Source: Salinicola sp.
GTDB taxonomy: Bacteria; Pseudomonadota; Gammaproteobacteria; Pseudomonadales; Halomonadaceae
NCBI GenBank assembly: GCA_002695065.1
Contig: NZNW01000051.1
Location: 1-43,581, forward strand
Direction of reading: 5' to 3'
DNA length: 43,581 nt
The notes beneath the pieces are model-generated. The model was not told the DNA's origin. It was given only the letters and a program-made list of their open reading frames with translations, and made no database searches. The translations under genes and the position numbers were made by a program. This document shows, one piece after another, positions 11,758-20,062 of this stretch (position 1 is the first letter of the stretch; each line of letters opens with the position of its first letter).

Positions 11758-12651
11758 TCAGCTCTCGATCCGACGCGGAGTTTCGCTCTCGATTTCGACC
11801 GGTACGGGTTTGGCCTGCAGCAGACGAATGCGGCGGTTGTCGGCGTTGAGAACCGTGAATCGCCATTCGCCGAGATCGGTATGCTCGTTGCGGCCGGGCA
11901 GATGGCCGAAACGCTGCATGATCAGACCGCCGACGGTATCGAACTCGTCATCGGAGAATTCGGTATCGAAGTGTTCGTTGAAGTCCTCGATCGGCGTCAG
12001 TGCGCGCACGGCGTAGGTGCCGTCGCCCATGTCGCGAATGTCTTCCTCTTCATCGGTATCGTGCTCGTCCTCGATATCGCCGACGATCTGCTCGAGGATG
12101 TCCTCGATGGTGACGATGCCGGCGGTGCCGCCGTACTCGTCGACCACGATCGCCATGTGATTGTGGGTATCGCGGAACTCCTTGAGCAGACTGTTGAGTC
12201 GCTTGGACTCGGGCACGAACATCGCCGGACGCAGCACGTCCCGCAGCTCGAAGGCTTCGCGTTCCTGGCTGTTGCCCTTGAGCAACGGCAGCAGGTCCTT
12301 GACCAGCAGGATGCCGAGCACGTCATCGAGGTTGTCGTCGATCACCGGATAGCGGGAATGGGCGGTCTCCAGAATGATCGGCAGGCAATCCTCCGGTCGC
12401 TGCGTCACGCTGATCGCAGTGACCTGGGAGCGGGGGATCATGACTTCGCGAACCTGCTGGTCGCTGATCTGGAAGGCGCCCTCGATGATGGTCAGCGCAT
12501 CCTGATCCAGGTTCAGGCGGGGACCAGCCTCGCGCAGGAAGGTGAGTAGCTCCTCACGGGAGCTGGGTTCATCGAAATCGCTGGAGAAGGTACTGATGAG
12601 TTTTTCAAGCCAGGATCGACTGCCCTGGCTACTCGATCGGTCTTCGCTCAT
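11758..12651 (-). CDS. corC: CorC/HlyC-type CBS-domain protein (YbeX)
   Basis: A 297-residue soluble protein with a Ser/Asp-rich N-terminus, two CBS repeats (about 70-130 from [11 protein letters not shown], and 135-195 with [19 protein letters not shown]) and a C-terminal CorC_HlyC domain ([35 protein letters not shown]). The family is linked to magnesium and cobalt handling, to ribosome-associated functions through its ybeY-ybeZ neighbours, and binds adenosine nucleotides through CBS repeats. It lies upstream of lnt as in E. coli. The 291 bp between it and ybeY (12652-12942) contain open frames with no recognisable protein and no clear terminator, so corC is either read through from ybeY or has its own promoter there. 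Confidence 0.94.
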   Translation of the reverse strand: MSEDRSSSQGSRSWLEKLISTFSSDFDEPSSREELLTFLREAGPRLNLDQDALTIIEGAFQISDQQVREVMIPRSQVTAISVTQRPEDCLPIILETAHSRYPVIDDNLDDVLGILLVKDLLPLLKGNSQEREAFELRDVLRPAMFVPESKRLNSLLKEFRDTHNHMAIVVDEYGGTAGIVTIEDILEQIVGDIEDEHDTDEEEDIRDMGDGTYAVRALTPIEDFNEHFDTEFSDDEFDTVGGLIMQRFGHLPGRNEHTDLGEWRFTVLNADNRRIRLLQAKPVPVEIESETPRRIES

Positions 12652-12942
12652 GACTGTGGTCTCTTGTCCTCGGATGACGCACGGAAGGGGAAAGTGATAT
12701 CGCTCCGGGGCGTCCGGCTGGGTGATGAAGACGCCACGGCACGCGCGTACCCGATGGCGGGACGCGTCGAATCGATGATCGATATCCAGAGGGGGCCGTC
12801 CGCAATCCGGAGGCGGCCAGGCGGAGGCTCGTCGGGCTGTTCGGCCGTCGGGGCCGGGGTCTCGCTGGATCGTTCCCAGTGAAGGCAGGAAGATCTCGTC
12901 GGTGTCGGCATGGCACTGAGTGTCGGAGTTGTGTGTCGAAGT

Positions 12943-13428
12943 CTAGGCATCGGGTATCGGATCGGTGTCGCGATAGGGGTCCGCAATGCCGAACCGGGCG
13001 AGCAGCGCACGCTCCAGCGCCTCCATTCGCTCGGCTTCCTCGTCATCTATATGGTCATAGCCGAGCAAATGCAAGCCGCCATGTATTACCAGATGGGCGT
13101 AGTGGTCGTGGGTCGACTTGCCCTGGTCCCGCGCTTCGCGCACCACGATCTCGTGGCAGATGACCAGATCGCCGAGCAGCGGCAGCTCGAGCCCGGGGGG
13201 CGCCTCGAACGGGAAGGAGAGCACGTTGGTCGGGCTGTCCTTTCCCCGATAGTCGCGATTGAGCTGCCGGCTCTCGTCGCATTCGACGAAGCGGATGGTC
13301 AATTCGCTGCGCGGATCCGCCTCGTGCTCGAGCACCGCCGTCATCCAGCGTTCGAGGTCGGCTGCTTCGGGTAGTTCGGCTTCGGCCTGTTCGCCGACGG
13401 CGACCTGGCGATCGATCTCGAGGCTCAT
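12943..13428 (-). CDS. ybeY: Endoribonuclease YbeY (rRNA maturation factor)
   Basis: YbeY is a zinc-dependent single-strand endoribonuclease needed for 16S rRNA 3' end maturation and ribosome quality control. The 161-residue product has the UPF0054 fold with [11 protein letters not shown] and the metal motif H116-GGL-H120-LLGY-D-H126. The region before it ([20 protein letters not shown]) is also conserved. Length is normal (E. coli 155). Its ATG overlaps the ybeZ stop by 4 bases (13425-13428), which indicates coupling with the PhoH-like ATPase, its usual partner. Confidence 0.95.
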   Translation of the reverse strand: MSLEIDRQVAVGEQAEAELPEAADLERWMTAVLEHEADPRSELTIRFVECDESRQLNRDYRGKDSPTNVLSFPFEAPPGLELPLLGDLVICHEIVVREARDQGKSTHDHYAHLVIHGGLHLLGYDHIDDEEAERMEALERALLARFGIADPYRDTDPIPDA

Positions 13429-14492
13429 GAATCGTCTTGATCCCGCTGGGTTTCGGCATCGAGACGCGCCTGGCGGCGATCCTCGCGGCGCTGGCGCTGT
13501 GCTGCCTCCTCCGTCGCCTCGTGGATGTCGTAGGCCTCGATGATGCGTTGCACCAGCGGATGGCGGACGACGTCCTTGGGGGCGAACTGGGTGATGCCGA
13601 TACCCGCGGTATCGCGCAGCACCTCGAGAACATGGATCAGCCCCGAGCTCGAGCCCCGCGGCAGATCGACCTGCGTCGCATCGCCGGTAATGACGGCGGT
13701 CGAGCCGAAGCCGATGCGGGTCAGGAACATCTTCATCTGCTCGCGGGTCGTGTTCTGGCTCTCGTCGAGGATGATGAAGGCGTTGTTGAGCGTTCGTCCG
13801 CGCATGTAGGCCAGCGGCGCGATCTCGATGATCTGGCGCTCGATCAGCTTGTTGACGTGCTCGAAGCCCAGCATTTCGTAAAGCGCATCGTAGAGCGGAC
13901 GCAGATAGGGATCGATCTTCTGGGCCAGGTCGCCGGGCAGGAAGCCGAGCTTCTCGCCGGCCTCGACGGCGGGGCGCACCAGCAGGATGCGTCTGACTTC
14001 CTGACGGTTCAGCGCTTCGACTGCCGCCGCGACCGCTAGATAGGTCTTGCCGGTACCCGCGGGGCCGATGCCGAAGTTGATGTCATGGCGGCGGATGCTG
14101 GCGACATAGCCCTGCTGGTTGAAGCCACGCGGTTTGATCAGTGTCCGTGGCGTACGAATCAGCAGGCCGCCGGCTTCGATATCGCCGGTCTCTTCTTCCA
14201 TTGCCTCGACGCCCGACTCCTGCAGGTAGAGGTGCACGGTGTCCGGCGTCAGTTCGTCGGCCTCGGTCTCGCGATAGAGGTGCTCGAGCACGTTCGCCGC
14301 CGCCTTGACGCCGGCATCCGGACCGGCGAGCTGAAAGACGTTGCCGCGATTGCGCAGGGTCACGCCCATGCGCGCCTCGACGAGCTTCAGGTGTTCATCG
14401 CGCTGGCCACAGAGATTGGCCAGGCGCATGGGGTCGTTGGGTTCGAGTGTCAGGGACACGACGCGGTTGTCGGACTGCTGGTCTTGGGTCAA
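13425..14492 (-). CDS. ybeZ: PhoH-like ATPase YbeZ
   Basis: A 355-residue cytoplasmic P-loop ATPase of the PhoH/YbeZ family. An N-terminal KH-like segment (about 30-110) precedes the ATPase domain with Walker A G143-PAGTGKT150, Walker [11 protein letters not shown] and the downstream [24 protein letters not shown]. The C-terminus is charged (Arg/Asp/Gln-rich). It partners YbeY in RNA metabolism, probably as an RNA-dependent helicase or ATPase. It is 185 bp downstream of miaB on the same strand and overlaps ybeY, the standard order in gammaproteobacteria. Confidence 0.95.
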   Translation of the reverse strand: MTQDQQSDNRVVSLTLEPNDPMRLANLCGQRDEHLKLVEARMGVTLRNRGNVFQLAGPDAGVKAAANVLEHLYRETEADELTPDTVHLYLQESGVEAMEEETGDIEAGGLLIRTPRTLIKPRGFNQQGYVASIRRHDINFGIGPAGTGKTYLAVAAAVEALNRQEVRRILLVRPAVEAGEKLGFLPGDLAQKIDPYLRPLYDALYEMLGFEHVNKLIERQIIEIAPLAYMRGRTLNNAFIILDESQNTTREQMKMFLTRIGFGSTAVITGDATQVDLPRGSSSGLIHVLEVLRDTAGIGITQFAPKDVVRHPLVQRIIEAYDIHEATEEAAQRQRREDRRQARLDAETQRDQDDS

Positions 14493-14635
14493 CGCAAAGA
14501 GATCCGTTGGAGTGGAAAAGTATCGTCAGCTTACTGCGCCGCTTCCGGTCGGAGCAATGATCGTGATCAACTCCGGCCCGCATCGCTCGCGTGGGGGGCG
14601 AACGGCGGGCTGCGGGAGTGCGGTGGCTGTAAGCG

Positions 14636-14674
14636 GGCGCGTAGAGGCGGAGCAGGCGCGCCTCTCCACGCGCC
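14636..14674 (-). terminator. Long hairpin directly after miaB
   Basis: GGCGCGTAGAGGCG (14636-14649) pairs with CGCCTCTCCACGCGCC (14659-14674) apart from a two-base bulge, with a 9-base loop. It starts 3 bases after the miaB stop. No T-run follows on the minus strand, so it may be a partial terminator or a 3'-end stabilising element between miaB and ybeZ. Confidence 0.5.
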
Positions 14675-14677
14675 GCG

Positions 14678-16048
14678 TCAATGGCGCTCGGAAGAGGCCA
14701 GCTCGCCGCGCAACGAATTGGGAAGCGCTTCGGTGATGGTGACATCGACGAAGTAGCCGATGAGCGATGTCGGATCCTCGGCCCGGAAGTTGACGACACG
14801 GTTGTTCTCGGTCCGGCCCGACAGCTGCCCGGGGTCCTTGGGCGAGAAGCCGGTCACCAGGATCCGCTCGCGGTTGCCGACCATGCGGCGGCTGATCTGC
14901 TGGGTCTGCTGGTTGAGTCGGTCCTGCAGGATCGCCAGCCGCTGCTTCTTGGTCTCCACCGACGTCTCGTCCGGCAGACTGGAAGCGGGCGTGCCGGGGC
15001 GCTTGGAGTAGATGAAGCTGAACGACGCATCGAAGCCGATGCGGTGGATCAGGTCCATGGTGTCCTCGAAGTCGGCGTCGGTCTCGCCGGGGAAGCCGAT
15101 GATGAAGTCCGAGGAGAAGCTGATGTCCGGGCGCAGGGCGCGAATGCGCTCGAGCTTGTCGATATACATGTCGCGCCCGTGTCCGCGTTTCATGGCCGCC
15201 AGGATGCGGTCCGAGCCCGATTGCACCGGCAGGTGCAGATGGCTGACCAGTTCCGGGATCTCGCCGTAGGCTTCGATCAGGCTGTCGGAGAATTCGACCG
15301 GGTGCGAGGTGGTGAAGCGAATGCGGTCGATGCCGTCCACCGCCGCCACGCAGGCGATCAGTTCCGCCAGGTCGATCTCGTCGCCGCCCGCGTCGAGCCC
15401 GCGGTAGGCGTTGACGTTCTGGCCCAGCAGATTGATCTCGCGAACGCCCTGGTCGGCCAGATGCACGACCTCCTCCATCACCGACTCGAAGGGCCTCGAC
15501 ACCTCTTCGCCGCGGGTATAGGGGACGACACAGAAAGTGCAGTACTTGGAGCAACCTTCCATGATCGAGACGAACGCCGTGGCGCCGTCGGATTTCGGCT
15601 TGGGCAGATGGTCGAACTTCTCGATCTCGGGGAAGGTGACGTCCACCGTCTGGATCGGCGTCGCACTCTTACTGCGCGCGTCGAGCATAGTCGGCAGCCG
15701 GTGCAGCGTCTGCGGGCCGAACACCATGTCGACATGCGGTGCGCGCTTGCGGATGTTCTCGCCTTCCTGGCTGGCCACGCAGCCGCCTACGCCGATGACC
15801 AGATCCGGGTTCGCGGCCTTCAGCTTTTTCCAGCGCCCGAGCTGGTGGAACACCTTCTCCTGTGCCTTTTCGCGAATCGAGCAGGTGTTGAGCAGGATGA
15901 CGTCGGCCTCACCCTCCTTGTCGGTGAGTTCCAGACGATGAGATTCGCCGAGCAGGTCCGCGATGCGGGCGGAGTCGTACTCGTTCATCTGACAGCCGTG
16001 GGTCTTGATGAACAGCTTCTTCGTCATAGGTTGCGTTGCTGCGGCCAT
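14678..16048 (-). CDS. miaB: tRNA-2-methylthio-N6-isopentenyladenosine37 methylthiotransferase
   Basis: MiaB is a radical-SAM enzyme that adds a methylthio group to i6A37 of tRNAs reading UNN codons. Three N-terminal cysteines (C19, C56, C90) hold the auxiliary cluster and the radical-SAM cluster ligands are C166, C170 and C173 in GCSKYCTFC. The C-terminal TRAM domain ([20 protein letters not shown] onward) binds tRNA. The product is 456 residues from ATG 16048; a second ATG at 16027 ([19 protein letters not shown]) matches the family start equally well and neither has a strong ribosome-binding site. A good promoter lies about 100 bp upstream. Confidence 0.95.
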   Translation of the reverse strand: MAAATQPMTKKLFIKTHGCQMNEYDSARIADLLGESHRLELTDKEGEADVILLNTCSIREKAQEKVFHQLGRWKKLKAANPDLVIGVGGCVASQEGENIRKRAPHVDMVFGPQTLHRLPTMLDARSKSATPIQTVDVTFPEIEKFDHLPKPKSDGATAFVSIMEGCSKYCTFCVVPYTRGEEVSRPFESVMEEVVHLADQGVREINLLGQNVNAYRGLDAGGDEIDLAELIACVAAVDGIDRIRFTTSHPVEFSDSLIEAYGEIPELVSHLHLPVQSGSDRILAAMKRGHGRDMYIDKLERIRALRPDISFSSDFIIGFPGETDADFEDTMDLIHRIGFDASFSFIYSKRPGTPASSLPDETSVETKKQRLAILQDRLNQQTQQISRRMVGNRERILVTGFSPKDPGQLSGRTENNRVVNFRAEDPTSLIGYFVDVTITEALPNSLRGELASSERH

Positions 16049-16080
16049 GCGCGCGTCACCGATGCCCCGTGGAGGATGAG

Positions 16081-16100
16081 AAAAATAGCCGGAACCGGCT
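16081..16100 (-). promoter_or_regulatory. Terminator-like hairpin in the miaB leader
   Basis: On the minus strand, AGCCGG-TT-CCGGCT (16100-16087) is followed by ATTTTT (16086-16081). It lies between the proposed miaB promoter and the miaB start, so it could attenuate miaB, or end antisense transcripts. The stem is short. Confidence 0.35.
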
Positions 16101-16146
16101 GCCGGCGTGGAGTCGCTGCCGGGCCGTGCTTCCTCGAGAACGCGGC

Positions 16147-16176
16147 ATTATACGGGCGATGGAGCGATACAGCCAA
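16147..16176 (-). promoter_or_regulatory. Candidate sigma-70 promoter for miaB
   Basis: Minus strand: a perfect -10 TATAAT (16152-16147) and -35 TTGGCT (16176-16171, 4 of 6 matches) with an 18-base spacer. A start near 16140 would give a leader of about 90 bases before the 16048 ATG. Confidence 0.5.
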
Positions 16177-16292
16177 CCCGTGTCGCTCGCATGGCGTGGC
16201 GGCTGTGGTACCCTTGCGCCTATTTGCGACGCCATGATCCGGGACCGAGTACCCGCGAGCCTGGCAGATGTTATCGAGAGAGCCGTTAGTCT

Positions 16293-16622
16293 ATGCCCAG
16301 TAAGCCGATCTATCGGGTAGTGTTTCACAATCAGGGTGAAGTGTGGGAACTCTACGCCAGGGAGATCTTCCAAAGCGATCTGTGGGGCTTCATCGAGATC
16401 GAGTCCTTCGTGTTCGAGGACCAGACCAAAGTGGTCGTCGACCCCGGCGCCGAGAAACTGCGCCGGACCTTCGATGGCGTCAATCGCAGCTATATCCCCT
16501 ACAGTGCGATCGTGCGTATCGATGAGGTGGAGCGAGGTGGCGCGGCCAAGGCGGTCAAGGCCGAAGGCAACGTCACCGAGTTCCCGCGGCCCATGGCCTG
16601 GCCGCCCAGGGATGACGGCTGA
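16293..16622 (+). CDS. DUF1820 family protein
   Basis: A 109-residue soluble protein, MPSKPIYRVVFHNQGEVWELYAR, matching the small DUF1820 family found in gammaproteobacteria. Further family-like blocks are WGFIEIESFVFED, KVVVDPGAEKLRRTF and RSYIPYSAIVRIDEVERGG. Function is unknown; the fold is probably a small beta-rich domain, with a proline-rich C-terminal end. It is transcribed divergently from miaB across a 244-bp gap, and is followed by 242 bp of non-coding DNA before the SH3 protein. Confidence 0.88.
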   Translation: MPSKPIYRVVFHNQGEVWELYAREIFQSDLWGFIEIESFVFEDQTKVVVDPGAEKLRRTFDGVNRSYIPYSAIVRIDEVERGGAAKAVKAEGNVTEFPRPMAWPPRDDG

Positions 16623-16727
16623 GACGACAGCTGGAAACGCCACGGGTTGGTCAGTTTTTCACCAGTTTGTCGCGAATGCCTGGGCAGCCGGTGAATGACG
16701 TCACTGTTACGCAAGTTGTCCAAATGG

Positions 16728-16750
16728 TTATCCACAGAAGGTGTGGATGA
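16728..16750. promoter_or_regulatory. Two inverted DnaA-box-like 9-mers
   Basis: TTATCCACA at 16728-16736 is an exact consensus DnaA box. Five bases on, TGTGGATGA (16742-16750) reads TCATCCACA on the other strand, one mismatch from the consensus. The inner ATCCACA/TGTGGAT forms a 7-bp inverted repeat. They lie in the gap upstream of the SH3 protein gene. They could bind DnaA as a titration or regulatory site; a short hairpin terminator for the DUF1820 gene is the alternative. Confidence 0.45.
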
Positions 16751-16864
16751 TTGGTTCATCGCTCTCGCAGGAGGCGAGATGCGGTCTCATCGTCGCCCGA
16801 TTCATCGTTGCGTGAATACGAGATGCCCAACCGTTATCGATTAGCCACTTAAGATCACGACGAT

Positions 16865-17482
16865 ATGTTGAAAATTCGAAATCTAGTCATGGGATGTGCC
16901 TTGAGTGCAGCTCTGTTCTCCGCTTCCGCCCTGGCGCAGGATGGCCACTGGGTCAGCGACTCCCTGACCACGTTCGTGCGCAGCGGGCCGACCGACGGCT
17001 ATCGCATCGTGGGGACGCTCACCAGTGGCGATCCGGTCACGGTGCTGCAGACCCAGGGTGACTACACCCAGGTCCGTGGCCCGGATGGCGATGAAGTGTG
17101 GGTGCAGTCCCAGTTCATCCAGGACCAGCCCAGCGCCCAGCAGCAGCTACCGGCGCTGCAGAAGAAGGTCGACCAGTTGACCACGCGCCTCGATGGCATC
17201 GACGACGAGTGGAACCAGCGGGTTGCCGACATGCGCAACGAACTGAAGGACCGCCAGGCTCAGGTCGATGAGCTCCAGGCCACCAACAATCAGCTCAACC
17301 AGGCTTACTCCCAGTCCGAAAGCAAGATGCGCGAGATGCAGGCGCGTCTGGACACCCAGGAGGAAGACCTGCTGATGCGCTACTTCATGTATGGCGGCGG
17401 CGTCGCTGGGGCGGGCCTGATTCTGGGGCTGATCGTTCCGCATCTGCCTCGCCGCCGTCGCAAGCGCGACCGCTGGTTCTGA
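16865..17482 (+). CDS. TIGR04211/YgiM-type SH3 and coiled-coil membrane protein
   Basis: A 205-residue envelope protein. It has a signal peptide ending near ALA24-Q25, a bacterial SH3 domain (about 28-88: LTTFVRSGPTDGYRIVGTL, VWVQSQFI), a coiled coil (about 95-170, LPALQKKVDQLTTRLDGI to MREMQARLDTQEEDL), a C-terminal membrane helix (about 174-197, GGGVAGAGLILGLIVPHL) and an Arg/Lys-rich cytoplasmic end. This is the layout of E. coli YgiM and the TIGR04211 family. The SH3 part would lie in the periplasm and may contact peptidoglycan. Function is not established. tpm follows 19 bp downstream, so the two may share a transcript. Confidence 0.87.
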   Translation: MLKIRNLVMGCALSAALFSASALAQDGHWVSDSLTTFVRSGPTDGYRIVGTLTSGDPVTVLQTQGDYTQVRGPDGDEVWVQSQFIQDQPSAQQQLPALQKKVDQLTTRLDGIDDEWNQRVADMRNELKDRQAQVDELQATNNQLNQAYSQSESKMREMQARLDTQEEDLLMRYFMYGGGVAGAGLILGLIVPHLPRRRRKRDRWF

Positions 17483-17501
17483 GCCTGCGGGGGCGACGGG
17501 C

Positions 17502-18218
17502 ATGAGCGGGACGGACTGGTTGCAGCGCTGGCGGCAGGGGCGCATCGGCTTCCACCGCGAGTCGCCGCATCCGGCGCTGGAGGCTTTCTGGCACCGGCTC
17601 GAGTTGGGTGGCGGCGCCAAGATTCTGGTGCCGCTGTGCGGCAAAAGCCGCGACATGCGCTGGCTGGTCGAGCGCGGCAACCCGGTGCTGGGAATCGAGC
17701 TGTCTCCACTGGCCATCGAACAGTTCATCGCGGAGGAGCAGCTTGTCGCGGAGAAGAGGCGGGCGGCGCTGCGTTATCGCCAGTCCGGCTTCGAGTGCAC
17801 CCGCCTGGGGCGTGTCGAGCTGTGGTGTGGCGATTTCTTCCACTTCCAGGTGGAGCAGGCCGCCGAACTGGCGGGCTTCTACGACCGTGCCGCCCTGATC
17901 GCGCTGCCGCCCGCCACGCGTCAACGCTACGCCCACCACCTGGCCCAGCTGTTGCTGCCCGGCACGCGCGGCCTGCTGATTACCCTGATCCACGACGACC
18001 CCGACCGGGGCCCGCCGTTCAGCGTGACCCACGCCGAGGTCGAGGCGCTGATGGCGCCGAATTTCGAGCTGGTGCTGTGCGACGTCGCTGCGGCCGCCGA
18101 TGGCATGGTCGAGAGCGTCTGGCAACTGACCCGGCGCGGTCCCGCCCGCCAGGCGAGGCCCGGCCCCGTCCAGAGATGGACACCGGCAAACGACGAACCG
18201 CCTGTCACGTCACCGTGA
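17502..18218 (+). CDS. tpm: Thiopurine S-methyltransferase
   Basis: The 238-residue product matches bacterial thiopurine methyltransferases, SAM-dependent enzymes that methylate thiols and, in bacteria, selenium or tellurium oxyanions. Signature blocks are WLQRWRQGRIGFHRESPHPALE at the N-terminus, the SAM site KILVPLCGKSRDMRWLVERG, LGIELSPLAIEQF, and DRAALIALPPATRQRYA. The family is usually about 218 residues; here the last 20 or so (PARQARPGPVQRW then PANDEPPVTSP) look like a non-conserved extension. The end is encoded inside a 21-bp inverted repeat and the stop lies in its right arm. Confidence 0.92.
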   Translation: MSGTDWLQRWRQGRIGFHRESPHPALEAFWHRLELGGGAKILVPLCGKSRDMRWLVERGNPVLGIELSPLAIEQFIAEEQLVAEKRRAALRYRQSGFECTRLGRVELWCGDFFHFQVEQAAELAGFYDRAALIALPPATRQRYAHHLAQLLLPGTRGLLITLIHDDPDRGPPFSVTHAEVEALMAPNFELVLCDVAAAADGMVESVWQLTRRGPARQARPGPVQRWTPANDEPPVTSP

Positions 18219-18234
18219 CAGGCGGTTCGTCGTT
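18189..18234. terminator. 21-bp perfect inverted repeat at the tpm 3' end
   Basis: Arms 18189-18209 and 18214-18234 are perfect reverse complements over 21 bp with a TCAC loop (core GAACCGCCTGTCACG). The tpm stop TGA is at 18216-18218 inside the right arm. It lies between convergent tpm and yajG-like genes (38 bases from the latter's stop), so it should act as a bidirectional terminator, although no T-run flanks it. Confidence 0.7.
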
Positions 18235-18272
18235 GCGGCATGCCGATGATGGCACGCGCGCTCCCCCGGCAG

Positions 18273-18866
18273 TCAGCGGGCCAGCAGGTTGGCCAGCTGC
18301 TGGTCGCGGAACGTCCGGTCGAGGGCATTGCTCAACAGTTCACTCACCATGCGGTTGTTGGTATCCCAGTCCGGCTTGAGTGCGTAGCTCTGTGAGCGTT
18401 TGGCGGTGTAGCGGCCGGTATAGGTGTTGCCGCCGTTGTCGACTTCCGCCTGGATGACCGCCTGCAGCTGCGAGGCGCCCAGTAGCGGCTGCTCGGCCGT
18501 GCCGCGCGCGTAGTTCAGCTCCGACAGGGTCAGGGTCAGGGCGGGGCCGCCATCGTTCTGGTTGGTGGGATTGAAGCCCATGCTCCGCAGGGCATTCTCT
18601 GCCTGGGCGCGAATCTTGGGAATCACGTCGTGGGCTTCGACGGTAATCGTCGATGTCGACGAGGCCGTTCCCGAACGGGTGCCGATGACGCTGCTGTCCC
18701 GTCCGTCGACCACTTCGAGGGCGACCGACTGCCCGTTGCCGGTGTGCGGGAAGTCGCCGCTCACCTTGGGACTCACGGACAAGATCTGTGGACTCTGCGC
18801 ACACGCCGTCAGCAGGCCGAGCAGCAGCATTGTGGCCGTGCACTTGAGTGCAAACCATTGACGCAT
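18273..18866 (-). CDS. yajG: YajG-family lipoprotein
   Basis: A 197-residue predicted lipoprotein with lipobox L19-T-A-C22 after a hydrophobic leader, then AQSPQILSVSPKVSGDFPHTGNGQSVALEVVDGRDSSVIGTRSG, which matches the YajG family (DUF, about 190 residues, outer-membrane lipoprotein of unknown function). The residue after Cys22 is Ala, not Asp, so outer-membrane sorting is expected. Its end faces tpm across the long inverted repeat. The gene stands alone on its strand, 110 bp downstream of cysA. Confidence 0.82.
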   Translation of the reverse strand: MRQWFALKCTATMLLLGLLTACAQSPQILSVSPKVSGDFPHTGNGQSVALEVVDGRDSSVIGTRSGTASSTSTITVEAHDVIPKIRAQAENALRSMGFNPTNQNDGGPALTLTLSELNYARGTAEQPLLGASQLQAVIQAEVDNGGNTYTGRYTAKRSQSYALKPDWDTNNRMVSELLSNALDRTFRDQQLANLLAR

Positions 18867-18976
18867 AACAGTGAACCTCTCGAATCATGGGAACGGACAA
18901 GGCCCATTATAGACACCGCTTGTCCGTTTCCGGAACGTCAATGGGCGCATCGCCCAGCTCGCCGGCGCGGTCCGGT

Positions 18977-20062
18977 TCAGGAGGTCGCCAGCGGTGCCAG
19001 TGTCTGCGGTCGTGGCGTGTCGAAGCGATGCAGGCGGCTGGGCTTTGCGAAAAGACGCCTGCCTCGTTTCACATCCAGACGCTCGAATTCGGCGTGACCG
19101 ATGGTGGCCAGCCAGGGTTCGCCGAGCCAGTCGGCCTCCAGCTCGAGGCGGACCTCGGCGCCGACCGGGACGACGGCCGTGACGCTGACCGGGAGATGCG
19201 CGCGGGTATCGGGCTGGTCCTCCAGCCGGATCTCGTGAGGTCGCAGCAACAGCTCCTGGCGGCCATTCTCGACGCCGGGTACCGCAACGCGTGCGTCGCC
19301 GCAGGTCAGGACCTCGTCTTCGACATCGCCCTCGAGCCGGTTGACGTCTCCCAGGAACTCGAACACGAACTGGTTGGCGGGTTGGCGATAGAGGGTGTCC
19401 GGCGTGGCGATCTGCTCGACCCGGCCGTTGCTCATCACCACCACCCGATCCGACAGCTCCAGCGCCTCTTCCTGATCGTGGGTCACGAACAGGCTGGTGA
19501 AGTGGAGTTCTTCATGGAGATGACGCAGCCACCGGCGTAGCTCCTGGCGAACCTTGGCGTCCAGTGCGCCGAACGGCTCGTCGAGCAGCAGCACGTCGGG
19601 CTTCAGGGCCAGGGCGCGGGCCAGCGAGACGCGCTGTTGCTGGCCGCCGGAGAGCTGAGCCGGGAAGCGCTGGGCGAAATCCTGCAGCCGGACCATCTCC
19701 AGCAGTTGCATGACCCGCGAGCGGATCTCGCCGCTGGAGGGCCGCGTGGCCCTCGGCATGGCGGTGAGACCGAAGGCGACGTTGTCGAACACGCTCATGT
19801 GGCGAAACAGCGCGTAGTGCTGGAACACGAAGCCGATGCGCCGGTCGCGCACGTGCACCCGGGTCACGTCGCGGTCGCCGAAGTGGATCGAGCCGCCGTC
19901 GGCCTGTTCCAGGCCCGCGACGATGCGCAGCAGCGTGGTCTTGCCGGAACCGGAAGGGCCGAGTAGCCCGATCAACTCGCCATCGTGAATGTCGAGATCG
20001 ATGGGCTCCAGGGCGCGGGTGCGCCCATAAGTCTTGTCGATCTGCGAGATGCGAATACTCAT
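18977..20062 (-). CDS. cysA: Sulfate/thiosulfate ABC importer ATPase
   Basis: The 361-residue ATPase powers sulfate and thiosulfate uptake with CysT and CysW. Walker A GPSGSGKT is at 35-42, the ABC signature LSGGQ at 137-141, Walker B LLLDEP at 158-163, and a C-terminal TOBE-type regulatory domain follows (from about 240, LLLRPHEIRLEDQP). The N-terminus MSIRISQIDKTYGRTRALEPIDLDI is typical of CysA. The frame is open 10 codons further up, but ATG 20062 overlaps the cysW stop by 4 bases (20059-20062), as in coupled operons. It is the last gene of the sbp-cysT-cysW-cysA set. Confidence 0.96.
   Translation of the reverse strand: MSIRISQIDKTYGRTRALEPIDLDIHDGELIGLLGPSGSGKTTLLRIVAGLEQADGGSIHFGDRDVTRVHVRDRRIGFVFQHYALFRHMSVFDNVAFGLTAMPRATRPSSGEIRSRVMQLLEMVRLQDFAQRFPAQLSGGQQQRVSLARALALKPDVLLLDEPFGALDAKVRQELRRWLRHLHEELHFTSLFVTHDQEEALELSDRVVVMSNGRVEQIATPDTLYRQPANQFVFEFLGDVNRLEGDVEDEVLTCGDARVAVPGVENGRQELLLRPHEIRLEDQPDTRAHLPVSVTAVVPVGAEVRLELEADWLGEPWLATIGHAEFERLDVKRGRRLFAKPSRLHRFDTPRPQTLAPLATS

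Noticed and set aside
12652-12942. A small gene between corC and ybeY (frames on both strands)
   Set aside because: The frames are Arg/Pro/Ser-rich with no ribosome-binding site or family resemblance; the plus-strand one would oppose the operon.
14681-16237. A 518-codon plus-strand frame opposite miaB
   Set aside because: Antisense shadow of miaB, with no recognisable domain and no ribosome-binding site.
16728-16750. A replication origin at the DnaA-box pair
   Set aside because: Only two boxes, no AT-rich unwinding region and no dnaA, dnaN or gidA genes nearby.
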